A stretch of DNA of 64,000 nt from an uncultured Eubacteriales bacterium. GTDB taxonomy: Bacteria; Bacillota; Clostridia; Oscillospirales; Oscillospiraceae. The position numbers and the translations under genes were made by a program. The notes beneath the pieces were generated by a model that saw only the letters and a list, made by a program, of their open reading frames with translations, searched no databases and was not told where the DNA came from. The stretch is taken from the NCBI GenBank assembly GCA_900079765.1, contig LT599017.1, positions 2,511,766-2,575,765 on the forward strand, given 5' to 3'. Shown piece after piece: positions 25,403 through 33,392 of the stretch (the first letter of the stretch is position 1; every line of letters begins with the position of its first letter).

Positions 25403-25960
25403 ATGTACAGCGCAGAGCTCATGGTAAGCGAGCACGACAATATTCTCAAGGCCCTGCAGGTCCTCAGGGCGGCCTCCTGCCGCATTCTGGAGGGCGGTGC
25501 AGTGGAGGACAAGGATTTCCGCAAACTCATTGCCTTTGCCCGTAATTACGCCGACAAGCACCACCACGGCAAAGAGGAGCAGATCTTCTTCCGGGAGATG
25601 GCCGCGCTTCTGGGCGACGCGGGAAAGAATCTGGTGCAGCATGGGATGCTGGTGGAACACGATTTGGGCCGTCTGCATATCTCGGAGCTTGAAAAGGCCC
25701 TGGACCAGTACAAGGCCGACCCGCAGACCATCTATAAGGCCACAATCATCGCCGAGGCGATGGGGTATGCCGCTCTCCTCCAGCGGCACATCGATAAAGA
25801 GAATCAGGTGGTCTATCCCTTTGGGGAGCGGAGCCTCCCGGAGGAGGTCCTCCTCCAGATTGACGAGGAGACCGCCGCTTTTGAGCGCGCCGCCGAAGAG
25901 GTGGGCACCCAAGAGACCTACCTGAGCATCCTGAACGAGCTGGCGGAAAAGTATCTTTAA
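25403..25960 (+). CDS. Hemerythrin-like domain protein
   Basis: A 185-residue four-helix protein. Potential di-iron ligands occur in order: His in SEHDNIL, His in DKHHHGKEEQIFF with the Glu, His in MLVEHDLGRLH, and His-x-x-Lys-Glu in QRHIDKENQVVYPF. Hemerythrin-like proteins bind O2 or NO, or sense them, and help repair iron centres. It starts two bases after the preceding gene's stop, so translation is coupled. Together with hcp this completes a nitrosative/oxidative-stress unit. The hairpin at 26047-26096 ends the transcript. Confidence 0.85.
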   Translation: MYSAELMVSEHDNILKALQVLRAASCRILEGGAVEDKDFRKLIAFARNYADKHHHGKEEQIFFREMAALLGDAGKNLVQHGMLVEHDLGRLHISELEKALDQYKADPQTIYKATIIAEAMGYAALLQRHIDKENQVVYPFGERSLPEEVLLQIDEETAAFERAAEEVGTQETYLSILNELAEKYL

Positions 25961-26046
25961 AAGGCCCGAAATATTTAAGAGAAAACGAGCCGCGGAGGAG
26001 TGCGCCGCACTGCTGCCGGGCGCCCTACACGGACCAATACAATGAC

Positions 26047-26096
26047 AAAGCCCGGCGCCGACAAGGAAACTTCCTTACCGGTGCCGGGCTTATTTT
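26047..26096 (+). terminator. Terminator of the hcp-hemerythrin unit; hairpin related to 33239-33281
   Basis: AAAGCCCGGCGCCG pairs with CGGTGCCGGGCTT, followed by ATTTTTG on the plus strand. It also lies past the 3' end of the leftward PTS island and may serve both. Sequence and flanks (TGACAAAGC...GCTTATTT) resemble the hairpin at the other end of that island. Confidence 0.75.
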
Positions 26097-26125
26097 TGCT
26101 CTGATTAAATCAAGTGAAACGGCGC

Positions 26126-26884
26126 TTACTCGTACAGGCCGTCGTAGTCCTTTACCGCTTTGATAAAGCCTTCCCGCACGATGTCGACGTCAATCTTAGT
26201 CACCATGAAGTTGATGTCGTTCTTGTACTTCTCAATCAGGCCGAGCTTTCCGATGATACCGAAGCCCTTGCGGTACTTCTTGCACGCGGCCGCCACCTTG
26301 TCGATCGCCGCCAGCTCTTCGGCATTCATATAATCCCCGGGGAAACCCAGGGAGATGGCAAGGTCTGCGGGCCCCACAATGAGGGCATCCACCCCCTCAA
26401 CGGCGGCGATCTCCTCCACGCGCTCCACCCCGAGTTTGGTCTCCACCTGGGCGATCGTAATCACGGTGTCGTTCAGCTCGTCCATGTTGCTTCTGTGGTT
26501 ACCCGAGGGCCGATAGTTTGTGTTGGCGCCGCCGGAATAGCTTCTGATGCCGATGGGAGGATACTTGGACCACTCCACAAGCTGTCTCGCCTGCGCCGCA
26601 GACTCCATCATGGGCACCATCACGCCGGAAGCGCCGCAGTCCACGGCTTTGGACACGTCGGCCCGGGCCAGTTGGGGCACCCGCACGAAGGAGGGCATCC
26701 CCATATTGTTGCCCATGAGAATCATATTGTGCAGCACGTCATAGGAATACATCCCGTGCTCGTTGTCATAGAAGAGGAAGTCCAGCCCCGCGTCCTTTGC
26801 CAGGATGTTGATGGTGGGGTTATCGATCATCTTGATAAAGCAGCCGTATAGATGCTCGTTTAACATTTTTTCTTTCAGTTTCAT
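26126..26884 (-). CDS. HpcH/HpaI family aldolase
   Basis: A 252-residue class II pyruvate-type aldolase, a metal-dependent TIM barrel cleaving 2-keto-4-hydroxy acids. Motifs: FYDNEHGMYSYD, VRVPQLARADVSKAVDCGA, GVMVPMMESA and the metal-ligand region AQVETKLGVERVEEIAAVEG followed by GPADLAISLG. It is the last gene of the PTS island, so its likely role is splitting a phosphorylated or oxidised sugar acid derived from the PTS substrate. The ATG at 26884 follows AAAGGTGG; an upstream start at 26965 would add 27 unrelated residues. Confidence 0.85.
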   Translation of the reverse strand: MKLKEKMLNEHLYGCFIKMIDNPTINILAKDAGLDFLFYDNEHGMYSYDVLHNMILMGNNMGMPSFVRVPQLARADVSKAVDCGASGVMVPMMESAAQARQLVEWSKYPPIGIRSYSGGANTNYRPSGNHRSNMDELNDTVITIAQVETKLGVERVEEIAAVEGVDALIVGPADLAISLGFPGDYMNAEELAAIDKVAAACKKYRKGFGIIGKLGLIEKYKNDINFMVTKIDVDIVREGFIKAVKDYDGLYE

Positions 26885-26987
26885 AATGTCCACCTTTATA
26901 GATATCTTGGATGATTGAAAACCTGCCGCCACCTGTGTTTGACCAGAGTGGCGGCAGGTTTCCATATGCCGTTTTACGGCTTAATGC

Positions 26988-28256
26988 TTAGTGGAAGAGG
27001 GACTGCACCGCATTGGTGATATAGTACAGCACCGTGCCGATCGTGTTATAGTCAACGTTCGGGAAGGAGGCGCCGACGATCCCCAGAGTCGTGAAGGCGG
27101 GGTACAGCAGCAGGGGCAGGGTCACAAGCAGGATGCCCATGATGAAGGAGCCGACGACGCAGCCCTTCCAGCCGCCCGTGGAGTTGCCAAACACGCCCGC
27201 GGTGCCGCCGGAGAAGAAACAAATGCTGGCGGAGGGAATCATGATGGTGGGGCTCTTGACCAGAATCATGACCAGCATCGCGACCAGGCCGGCAGCGTAG
27301 GCGCTGATAAAGCCAAGGATGACCGCCATGGGGGCGAAGGGGAACACGGAGGGGCAGTCGACGGCGGGGCGGGAGTTGGGGATATACTTCTCAGAGATGG
27401 CGACAAAGGCAGCGGTGATCTCGGCGATGAACATACGAACGCCGGTGATCAGCACGTACATACCAGCCGCGAACTGGAGGCCCTGGAGCAGGGGGAACAC
27501 GAGCCAGTTGACGCTGCCGGCGAGCTCCTGAACAACCTCCTGCCCGGCCGCGATGGCAGACACGTAGAAGAGGATGACCATAACTACGGCGACGCTCAGG
27601 GTGAAATCTCTGAAGATGGACAGCCACTTGGGGAACTTGAAGTTCTCGGTGCTGTGCTCAGGATTGCCCACCTTGGAGCCGATGAAACCGGAGAGAGCAT
27701 AGCCGATGTGGTTATAGTGGCCGATGGCAATGCTGTCGTTGCCGGTGATCTTACGCATATAGGGCTGGCACAGGCCGGGCAAGCTCGCCGCGGAGAGACC
27801 GAGGATGATGCCGCCGAGGATAATGGTCACCACGTCGTTCACGTTACAGGCCTTAAACACCAGCGTCAGGACGCAGGCAAAATACAGGCTGTGCTGGCCG
27901 GTAAGGAAGATGTTTTTGAACGGGGTAATCCTGGCGAAAATCAGGTTCATCGCAAACCCGATGATCATGACAAGGGCGACGATAGTGCCAAAGCTCTGCT
28001 GTGCGAGCGCCGTCGCGGCCTCCACCTGCGTAACCACGCCGGTGATGCCAAAGCCCTTCTGGAACATCGTGTTGAAATTGCCGAGGGTCGCGGACATAGC
28101 CGAAGAGCCGATGCCGAATATCAGGAAGCCGATGATGGTCTTTGCGGTGCCTTTGATTACGTCATCTACGGGTTTCTTCTGCAGGATCAGGCCGATCATA
28201 GAGATGAGGCCGACCAGGATACCTGCGTTACTCAGCAAACTAATAACTACCTTCAC
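26988..28256 (-). CDS. PTS sugar transporter subunit IIC (ascorbate/UlaA type)
   Basis: A 422-residue membrane permease with about ten helices. It resembles the IIC of the L-ascorbate family: GFLIFGIGSSAMSATLGNFN near the start, LTGQHSLYFA, GHYNHIGYALSGFIGSKVG and CFFSGGTAGVFGNSTGGW. It would import a sugar or sugar acid while phosphorylating it with the separate IIB and IIA. The GTG at 28256 is preferred because GAGGAG lies 8 bases upstream; the GTG at 28265 overlaps that site. The island order IIA, regulator, SIS, aldolase, IIB, IIC, aldolase indicates a dedicated catabolic route. The exact substrate is not known. Confidence 0.85.
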   Translation of the reverse strand: MKVVISLLSNAGILVGLISMIGLILQKKPVDDVIKGTAKTIIGFLIFGIGSSAMSATLGNFNTMFQKGFGITGVVTQVEAATALAQQSFGTIVALVMIIGFAMNLIFARITPFKNIFLTGQHSLYFACVLTLVFKACNVNDVVTIILGGIILGLSAASLPGLCQPYMRKITGNDSIAIGHYNHIGYALSGFIGSKVGNPEHSTENFKFPKWLSIFRDFTLSVAVVMVILFYVSAIAAGQEVVQELAGSVNWLVFPLLQGLQFAAGMYVLITGVRMFIAEITAAFVAISEKYIPNSRPAVDCPSVFPFAPMAVILGFISAYAAGLVAMLVMILVKSPTIMIPSASICFFSGGTAGVFGNSTGGWKGCVVGSFIMGILLVTLPLLLYPAFTTLGIVGASFPNVDYNTIGTVLYYITNAVQSLFH

Positions 28257-28281
28257 TCTAACCACTCCTCACACACTCTAA

Positions 28282-28563
28282 TTATTTTTCTTTTGTCTTC
28301 AGGAATCCTTCCAGGCCTCGCTTGATTTCCTCTTTGTCCATGATGTTGGTGATGGGAATACAATAGTTGACCTTGCCTTCGACATCACTTGTGATGTCCG
28401 CCATGGTAATCAAAATATCCCACTTTTTTTCAGCGATTGCATCTAGGTTGGAGTGCTCCGCAGTGATCGGATAGCCGTTCTCCTGAATAACCTGATCCAC
28501 TTTAATTTTGAGAAGCATACTTGATCCCATACCCGTTCTGCAGGCAACCAGAGCGCTATACAT
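28282..28563 (-). CDS. PTS sugar transporter subunit IIB
   Basis: A 93-residue cytosolic phospho-carrier. The phosphorylated residue is Cys8 in VACRTGMGSS, typical of the lactose/galactitol/ascorbate-type IIB fold. It takes phosphate from IIA (32546-32992) and passes it to the sugar in IIC. It lies 25 bases ahead of the IIC gene, with AAAGGAGGTGAG before its ATG. Confidence 0.9.
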   Translation of the reverse strand: MYSALVACRTGMGSSMLLKIKVDQVIQENGYPITAEHSNLDAIAEKKWDILITMADITSDVEGKVNYCIPITNIMDKEEIKRGLEGFLKTKEK

Positions 28564-28638
28564 AAACTCACCTCCTTTACCTATAAATTAGTTGCTTATC
28601 TTGATCCGCCGTTTCTAAAACGGCCGCGCTTTGGCGGC

Positions 28639-29520
28639 TTAGAGGAGCTTGTAGTACTTCAGCGCCTCGACAATCTTTTCGGTGACGGACTCGTCCGGCT
28701 CCGTGACGGGAAGTCTGGGGGGGCCAACCTGGATACCGGTGAGCTCCACCGCTTTTTTCAGTACGGAGGGCACGGTGCCCAATTTCAGCACGGCCCGGAA
28801 CACGTCGACGCTCTTCTGCGCCTCCTCCGCTGCCTCTAGGTTGCTGTCCAGATAGTTTTTGTAGATGGAGAGGATTACATCGGTGATCACGTTTGATGTG
28901 GCCGCGATCGCTCCCGCGGCACCCATCCGAAGGGCGTCCAGAATCAGGGAGTCCGAACCGGACAGCACGCTGAAATCATAGCCCTTCGCGGCCTCGATAT
29001 AGGCCTTGATGTTCTCGATCTTGCCGCTGCTGTCCTTGATGCCGGCAATGTTCTTTACCGCTGCCAGCCTCTTTACAGTCTCAGGCTCCAGATTCATCCC
29101 GGTATTCTTGGGGATGTTGTACAGGACGATCGGGATCTTTACCGATTCGGCCACGGCCTCGTAGTGCTTAATGACCTCTTCTTGCGTAGGCACTAGAAAA
29201 TATGGCGTTATGACCGACAGAGCGTCCGCTCCCAGGGCCTCTATCTTTTGGGACAGCCTGATCACTTCTCTGGTGCTATTGCCGCCCGTGCCCACATAAA
29301 CGGGCACGCGCTTATTGACCTTCTGAATCACCAGCTCCGCGAAGGCGACCTTCTCATTCTCGGTAAGCAGATGGAATTCGCCGTTTGTTCCAAGGATAAA
29401 AATTCCGTCAACGCCCGCACCGATCAGCTTTTCGACCAACTGCCCTGTCGCCTGCGGGTCAATCTGCTGGGTTTTGTCAAAAGGCGTCACCATTGCGGTG
29501 ATAATTCCTTTGATCTCCAT
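28639..29520 (-). CDS. DapA/NanA superfamily aldolase, probably sugar-acid cleaving
   Basis: A 293-residue class I aldolase. Schiff-base Lys162 (GIKDSSG), Tyr134 (LYNIPKNTG) and the GTNGEF loop define the N-acetylneuraminate lyase/DHDPS superfamily. DHDPS has an Arg in the Asn-x-Pro-x-Arg-Thr-Gly loop; here that place is Asn139, and the loop reads GTNGE rather than GTTGE. Lysine biosynthesis is therefore unlikely. In the PTS island it more plausibly cleaves a 2-keto-3-deoxy sugar acid to pyruvate and an aldehyde. GAAAGGAGACGCC precedes the ATG. A second, unrelated aldolase ends the operon. Confidence 0.85.
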   Translation of the reverse strand: MEIKGIITAMVTPFDKTQQIDPQATGQLVEKLIGAGVDGIFILGTNGEFHLLTENEKVAFAELVIQKVNKRVPVYVGTGGNSTREVIRLSQKIEALGADALSVITPYFLVPTQEEVIKHYEAVAESVKIPIVLYNIPKNTGMNLEPETVKRLAAVKNIAGIKDSSGKIENIKAYIEAAKGYDFSVLSGSDSLILDALRMGAAGAIAATSNVITDVILSIYKNYLDSNLEAAEEAQKSVDVFRAVLKLGTVPSVLKKAVELTGIQVGPPRLPVTEPDESVTEKIVEALKYYKLL

Positions 29521-29554
29521 ATGGCGTCTCCTTTCTTATCTCTAGTAAATTTGG

Positions 29555-30184
29555 TCAGCTGCTCCGCAGCTCTTCCCTGGACGACTTGCCAAGCGAGCCG
29601 TCCGGATGCCACTTCACGTACTGCTGCAGCGTCAAGCCTTTCGCGTTTTGCAGCAATATGCTCAGGCTCTGCAGCACAACAATCTCAGCGATAATGGAGG
29701 CCCGGGGCGCTTTGTTGAGGTTTCCGCCCTCTTCCTCCACGCCGGCAAGCAGGCACACGTCACCTTCCTTTGCAAGCCAGGAGTCGCCCTTTCCTGTCAC
29801 GGATATGATTTTTGCCCCGTTGTTCTTCAACGTGGTCACCGTTGCCTTTAGCTCCTGCGTCTCTCCGCTGTTGGAGATGGCGATCACCACGTCACCCGGC
29901 ACCACCTGCCCGGCAGAGCCGTGCACCGCCTCCGTGCCGTGCAGGGCGTAGGCGGGGGTGCCCGTTGACGAGAGCAGGGAGGCAACGTAGCCGGATACAT
30001 GCCCAGGTTTCCCGATTCCGGTCACATGTACTCGGTTGTTATTTTTCTCGGCGGTCAAAATCAGCTCTTCCGCCTTGATCAGCGCGCCATGGTCCATCCC
30101 GCCGAACAGCGCTTTTAGCTCACTCTGCAATACCGATGCGTACTGTTCTACGGCTTGTTTTTCCTCACGATCATCCGTTGTCAT
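29555..30184 (-). CDS. SIS-domain sugar-phosphate isomerase (KpsF/GutQ-like, no CBS domains)
   Basis: A 209-residue single-domain SIS protein. Features are VTGIGKPGHVSGYVASLLSS, HGTEAVHGSAGQV, VVIAISNSGETQELKA and the C-terminal HPDGSLGK, all typical of the KpsF/GutQ arabinose-5-phosphate isomerase group, but without the usual CBS pair. It would isomerise a ketose/aldose phosphate produced by the PTS. The ATG at 30184 gives GAGG correct spacing; an ATG two codons upstream is too near it. It is the first gene after a 240-bp gap that holds a candidate control site (30256-30284). Confidence 0.82.
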   Translation of the reverse strand: MTTDDREEKQAVEQYASVLQSELKALFGGMDHGALIKAEELILTAEKNNNRVHVTGIGKPGHVSGYVASLLSSTGTPAYALHGTEAVHGSAGQVVPGDVVIAISNSGETQELKATVTTLKNNGAKIISVTGKGDSWLAKEGDVCLLAGVEEEGGNLNKAPRASIIAEIVVLQSLSILLQNAKGLTLQQYVKWHPDGSLGKSSREELRSS

Positions 30185-30255
30185 AAACATTACCTCAAAC
30201 GAATCTTATCTTGGTCATCTTTCATTATCGCCATTCTATTCTATTGCCTTAGTAT

Positions 30256-30284
30256 TTTCAATCTGATTTGGGTTCAACTTTCGT
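30256..30284 (-). promoter_or_regulatory. Control-site copy 1 of the PTS island
   Basis: A 29-base block matches 24 of 29 positions with 33104-33132. On the minus strand it contains TTGAAC as a possible -35 box, a spacing of 17, then TACTAA. It lies about 70 bases before the SIS gene. The rest of 30185-30424 is AT-rich and empty. Binding by the island's PRD regulator is inferred. Confidence 0.55.
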
Positions 30285-30424
30285 CCGGTAAAAAACACAA
30301 AAATTACACCGGTTGCACCCAAGTTATTATGAAAATTTATAATTTCAAAGTGCGCTAGATAAGTTAATCTTATCCGTGCTTATGCCTGATAATAGGGCAG
30401 AAAGCAACAATAAGCTTTCATTAT

Positions 30425-32491
30425 TCACTCAAAACTCTTAATAAAGTCCATAATCTGTTTGGGGTCTCCGGCGTGATCCAGGAGGTGATAGAACGCCTCG
30501 TTCTCCAACAGCTCCAACAATTCCGCCATCGCCTGCAGGTGGCTCTCGTGGTCCACGGCGCTCAGGCTGAAGACATATTTGACAGGGTCGTTTCGCTTGT
30601 TTCCAAATCTGATGGGCTGCTCCAGCACCGCAATGCCCATCGCGATCTCCTTAGCGCCGTACTTGGATTTTGCGTGCGGAAGCGCGACATGCTTTGTGAT
30701 TACAATATAAGGCCCCTCTTCTTTCGCGACCTTGACCATCTCGTCAATATACGACTCGGTGATTTTCCCGTTTTCCAGTAGCGCCCTGGCCGATTTCCTG
30801 ATCGCGTCCTCCGAGTTTTCAGCCGCCACATGGAGGCGTATTAAGTCTTCGCTGACAATGTCGCTCAGCTTTAGCGCATTCTCCGGCGGTGCCGTTATAT
30901 TTTCTATCTGGGAGAAATACGAGGCAAGCTCGTCGTGGAGGGCAGTTTCGGCGTTTACTTCGGAGTATTTCTTTACAATCTTCATCACTTCGCTGACCTT
31001 TGGCTGCTTGAGGAACAGGTTCTCCATTTTAAGATATACTTCTCTTTTGATCTGGTATTTTTCCTTCAACGTCATTACCGGGCTCACGACAATTACGGGG
31101 ATGCGAAGGTCGATCATCTCAGCGATATTATCCACGGTAAAAATGATATCAAAGGCCTCCGTTATGGTGCTGACCTTTGACAGCTCGATCGGCAGCAGGA
31201 AGTTGAGCTCCGGGAACAGGTTCTTAAGCTCGGTATACAGGATCGCGGAGCTGCCAATGCCGCTTGAGCACACGATAAGCGCTGTTTTCTTCTTCGGCTG
31301 GTTGGCCTCCTTGCCTGTCAGCAAAATGGCACCGAAGTGCATGGTCAAATACGCGATCTCGTCCTCGGGAATGTCCAGGCCATAGAGCTGCCCAAAGGGC
31401 TTCATTGTCTTGCTGACCAGCTTGTAGATTTCCTTATATTCTTCCTTGACGATGTCGCAAAGCGGGTTGTAGATGGGCAGCTTGAACACAAGTCTGTAGT
31501 ACGCGGGTCTGAAGTGGGAATAGAGCTGCTCAAATATTTTTTCACTGCTGGTATAGTCGAAACCGCTCAAGGACTGGAAACGGTTCATGATCTCCAGGAC
31601 CATTTTTGTGATGAGGGAGATGTCCTGCGTGTTCTCCTTGGCTTCCCCCACCGAAATGCCTATGATCAGCGCGCTGATATAGCATAGGTCAGCGTCCAGG
31701 GCCTCCAGGTTGTATGCGTTATAGAGAAGATCCTGCGTAAAGCTGTACTCTTTCAGCTGCCGGATCACGGGGATCTCCGGAATATCCAGCACACCGCGGG
31801 CGTCTTCCCCGCTCGTATTGGCTCCGATTCTGTTAAATAAAAATATAAATATATAAATGAACTCTATCATCCTGCTCCTGATAAAGGCGATGTTATGCTC
31901 TTCCATCAGGGAGGCGATAGTCTCCTTGGCGTCTTCAAAGCTCTCCAATTTGAATTCTTTGATAAAATAATCAAAGATCTTGCTGTCCTGGTTTACGGAC
32001 GAGATGTTGATGACAAACTTCACCAGCTGTCTTCTGATCTCCACCTCGGAGCCTTTTATGAAGTATCCTCTGGTGCGGTTGTTGACAATTAAAATGCCGT
32101 TTTCCTCGAGGATCTGCTTTAAATCCCTCAGGTCCAGAATGACGCTTGATCTGCTTACCTTCATTGCATCTGTGAAATGGTTGAGAGACAAGTAGTCCAA
32201 ATTGATAAACAACGCCAGATAGATAAACGCGAGCCGCTCGTCCTTGTTCAAGTAGTACTTTTTTTCATCGCTATACTGCTTCATCATCTGGATCGCCGCA
32301 GCTCTTGTCTCTTCGCTCAGTACAATTCCCTTGTTGTGTTTCAGAGAGAGCAGGGGTACTTTCTTTGCCCTAAAAAGGTCGTTAATCTTGTCTATCCGGT
32401 ACATCAATTGCCTGTTTGTCAGCCCTGTAATGCTCTCCAGCTCTTTTGTGGTGATCAGCGTTCTCTCCAGCAGCACTTTCAGGATCAGCAA
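30425..32491 (-). CDS. PRD-containing PTS-controlled transcriptional regulator (BglG/MtlR type)
   Basis: A regulator of at least 688 residues. In order: an N-terminal helix-turn-helix region (about 1-60, ELESITGLTNRQLMYRIDKIN), a second DNA-binding-like region (about 85-140), two PRD domains (about 170-390), an EIIB-like domain (about 395-480, ALIVCSSGIGSSAIL) and an EIIA domain (about 540-688; His in HVALPHAKS). Phosphorylation of PRD and EII residues lets sugar supply set activity. The nominal start is TTG at 32491, but the ribosome site GGAGG (32520-32516) is 9 bases before an in-frame ATC at 32506, which could be the true initiator. The reading frame is open back to the IIA stop codon. 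Confidence 0.85.
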   Translation of the reverse strand: MLILKVLLERTLITTKELESITGLTNRQLMYRIDKINDLFRAKKVPLLSLKHNKGIVLSEETRAAAIQMMKQYSDEKKYYLNKDERLAFIYLALFINLDYLSLNHFTDAMKVSRSSVILDLRDLKQILEENGILIVNNRTRGYFIKGSEVEIRRQLVKFVINISSVNQDSKIFDYFIKEFKLESFEDAKETIASLMEEHNIAFIRSRMIEFIYIFIFLFNRIGANTSGEDARGVLDIPEIPVIRQLKEYSFTQDLLYNAYNLEALDADLCYISALIIGISVGEAKENTQDISLITKMVLEIMNRFQSLSGFDYTSSEKIFEQLYSHFRPAYYRLVFKLPIYNPLCDIVKEEYKEIYKLVSKTMKPFGQLYGLDIPEDEIAYLTMHFGAILLTGKEANQPKKKTALIVCSSGIGSSAILYTELKNLFPELNFLLPIELSKVSTITEAFDIIFTVDNIAEMIDLRIPVIVVSPVMTLKEKYQIKREVYLKMENLFLKQPKVSEVMKIVKKYSEVNAETALHDELASYFSQIENITAPPENALKLSDIVSEDLIRLHVAAENSEDAIRKSARALLENGKITESYIDEMVKVAKEEGPYIVITKHVALPHAKSKYGAKEIAMGIAVLEQPIRFGNKRNDPVKYVFSLSAVDHESHLQAMAELLELLENEAFYHLLDHAGDPKQIMDFIKSFE

Positions 32492-32545
32492 TAATTCCCT
32501 GTCGATGGCAAAGAACCTCCTCTCTTGTTGTGGCGCGGCACGCTG

Positions 32546-32992
32546 TTACTCGTAGGCTTTTATATACTCCAGTACCTCTTTCGCGTCCTTTGCCGTATCC
32601 AGCATGTTGTAAAACTCATCCTTGTCCAGAAGCCGCGCCAGAGCGGACATGGCATTCAGGTGGGTCTTCTGATCCACCGCGCTCAGGCAGAAGATATACT
32701 TTATCGGGTCATTCTCCTTATTGCCGATCTCCACCGGGGGTACCACCGTTGTAATGCCGATTGCGATTTCCTTCGCGCCATACTCGGGCCGCGCGTGGGC
32801 AAGGGCCAGGTGCGGGGTGATCGCGATATAGGGGCCCGTCTCCTTCACCGAGGTGATCATGGCGTCCACATAGGACTGCGTGATTGCGCCGTCCTTCAGG
32901 AGCGGAACCGCCGACTTCCTGATCGCGTCCTCCCAGTCCTCAGCCTGAACTCTCAGCTGTATATAGTCTTCCTTCATAATTTCGCTTAACAT
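32546..32992 (-). CDS. PTS sugar transporter subunit IIA (fructose/mannitol fold)
   Basis: A 148-residue cytosolic phospho-carrier; the phosphorylated His66 is in HLALAHARPEYGAKEIAIGI. It receives phosphate from HPr and passes it to IIB. It is strikingly similar to the C-terminal EIIA domain of the downstream regulator (shared EDAIRKSA, GPYI.IT.H.AL.HA, YGAKEIA.GI), implying a common origin. It is the first gene of the island, behind the control block at 33104-33132. The ATG has AGGAGGAATT upstream. Confidence 0.9.
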   Translation of the reverse strand: MLSEIMKEDYIQLRVQAEDWEDAIRKSAVPLLKDGAITQSYVDAMITSVKETGPYIAITPHLALAHARPEYGAKEIAIGITTVVPPVEIGNKENDPIKYIFCLSAVDQKTHLNAMSALARLLDKDEFYNMLDTAKDAKEVLEYIKAYE

Positions 32993-33103
32993 AAGAATAA
33001 TTCCTCCTATTTCAATAAAACCGAGTTCTTAAAACGACAATTTCAGCCGCAGGCTATTTCCTACAATATTTTACATTTGTATTTTATAGCTTACTATTTA
33101 CTC

Positions 33104-33132
33104 TTTCAACCTTATTTGAGTTCAATTTTTGT
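33104..33132 (-). promoter_or_regulatory. Control-site copy 2 of the PTS island
   Basis: Near-duplicate (24 of 29) of 30256-30284, about 110 bases before the IIA gene. On the minus strand it contains TTGAAC and, 16 bases on, another TTGAA. The shared block in two intergenic regions of one island marks it as a promoter or operator. Apart from this and the hairpin at 33239, the 400 bases 32993-33392 hold no gene. Confidence 0.6.
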
Positions 33133-33238
33133 TTGGGAAAACGACAATCAGTATTCCCAGTTTTCTCCTCCATTATCGGCAAATGTGGGAGGAACCGCAA
33201 TGCAGGGCACCCGCAGCACATCAGGCGATAAATTGACA

Positions 33239-33281
33239 AAGCTAAGCGCCGACAAGGTTTTCCCTTGTCGGCGCTTAGCTT
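33239..33281. terminator. Perfect 19-bp hairpin at the upstream edge of the PTS island
   Basis: AAGCTAAGCGCCGACAAGG and its exact complement with a 5-base loop, flanked by TGACAAAGC-like sequence and TTATTTCTT. It can terminate the leftward flavoprotein gene (33393-34091) and insulate the island. It is related to the hairpin at 26047-26096. Confidence 0.65.
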
Positions 33282-33392
33282 ATTTCTTGCCGCCGGTGGC
33301 GTTCGCAATAATTTGGTAGGAGGAGACCAATACTCCATGTGGGTAACACTCTTCCGCAGACGGCAAGTATGTTTGCTGGTTTGGAGGGGAAA

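Noticed and set aside
26991-28325. 444-codon plus-strand open frame opposite the IIC gene
   Set aside because: Highly charged His/Asp/Glu-rich translation typical of the antisense of a membrane protein in GC-rich DNA.
28639-29520. Annotation as dapA (lysine biosynthesis)
   Set aside because: The substrate-binding Arg is missing and the gene lies in a PTS catabolic island.
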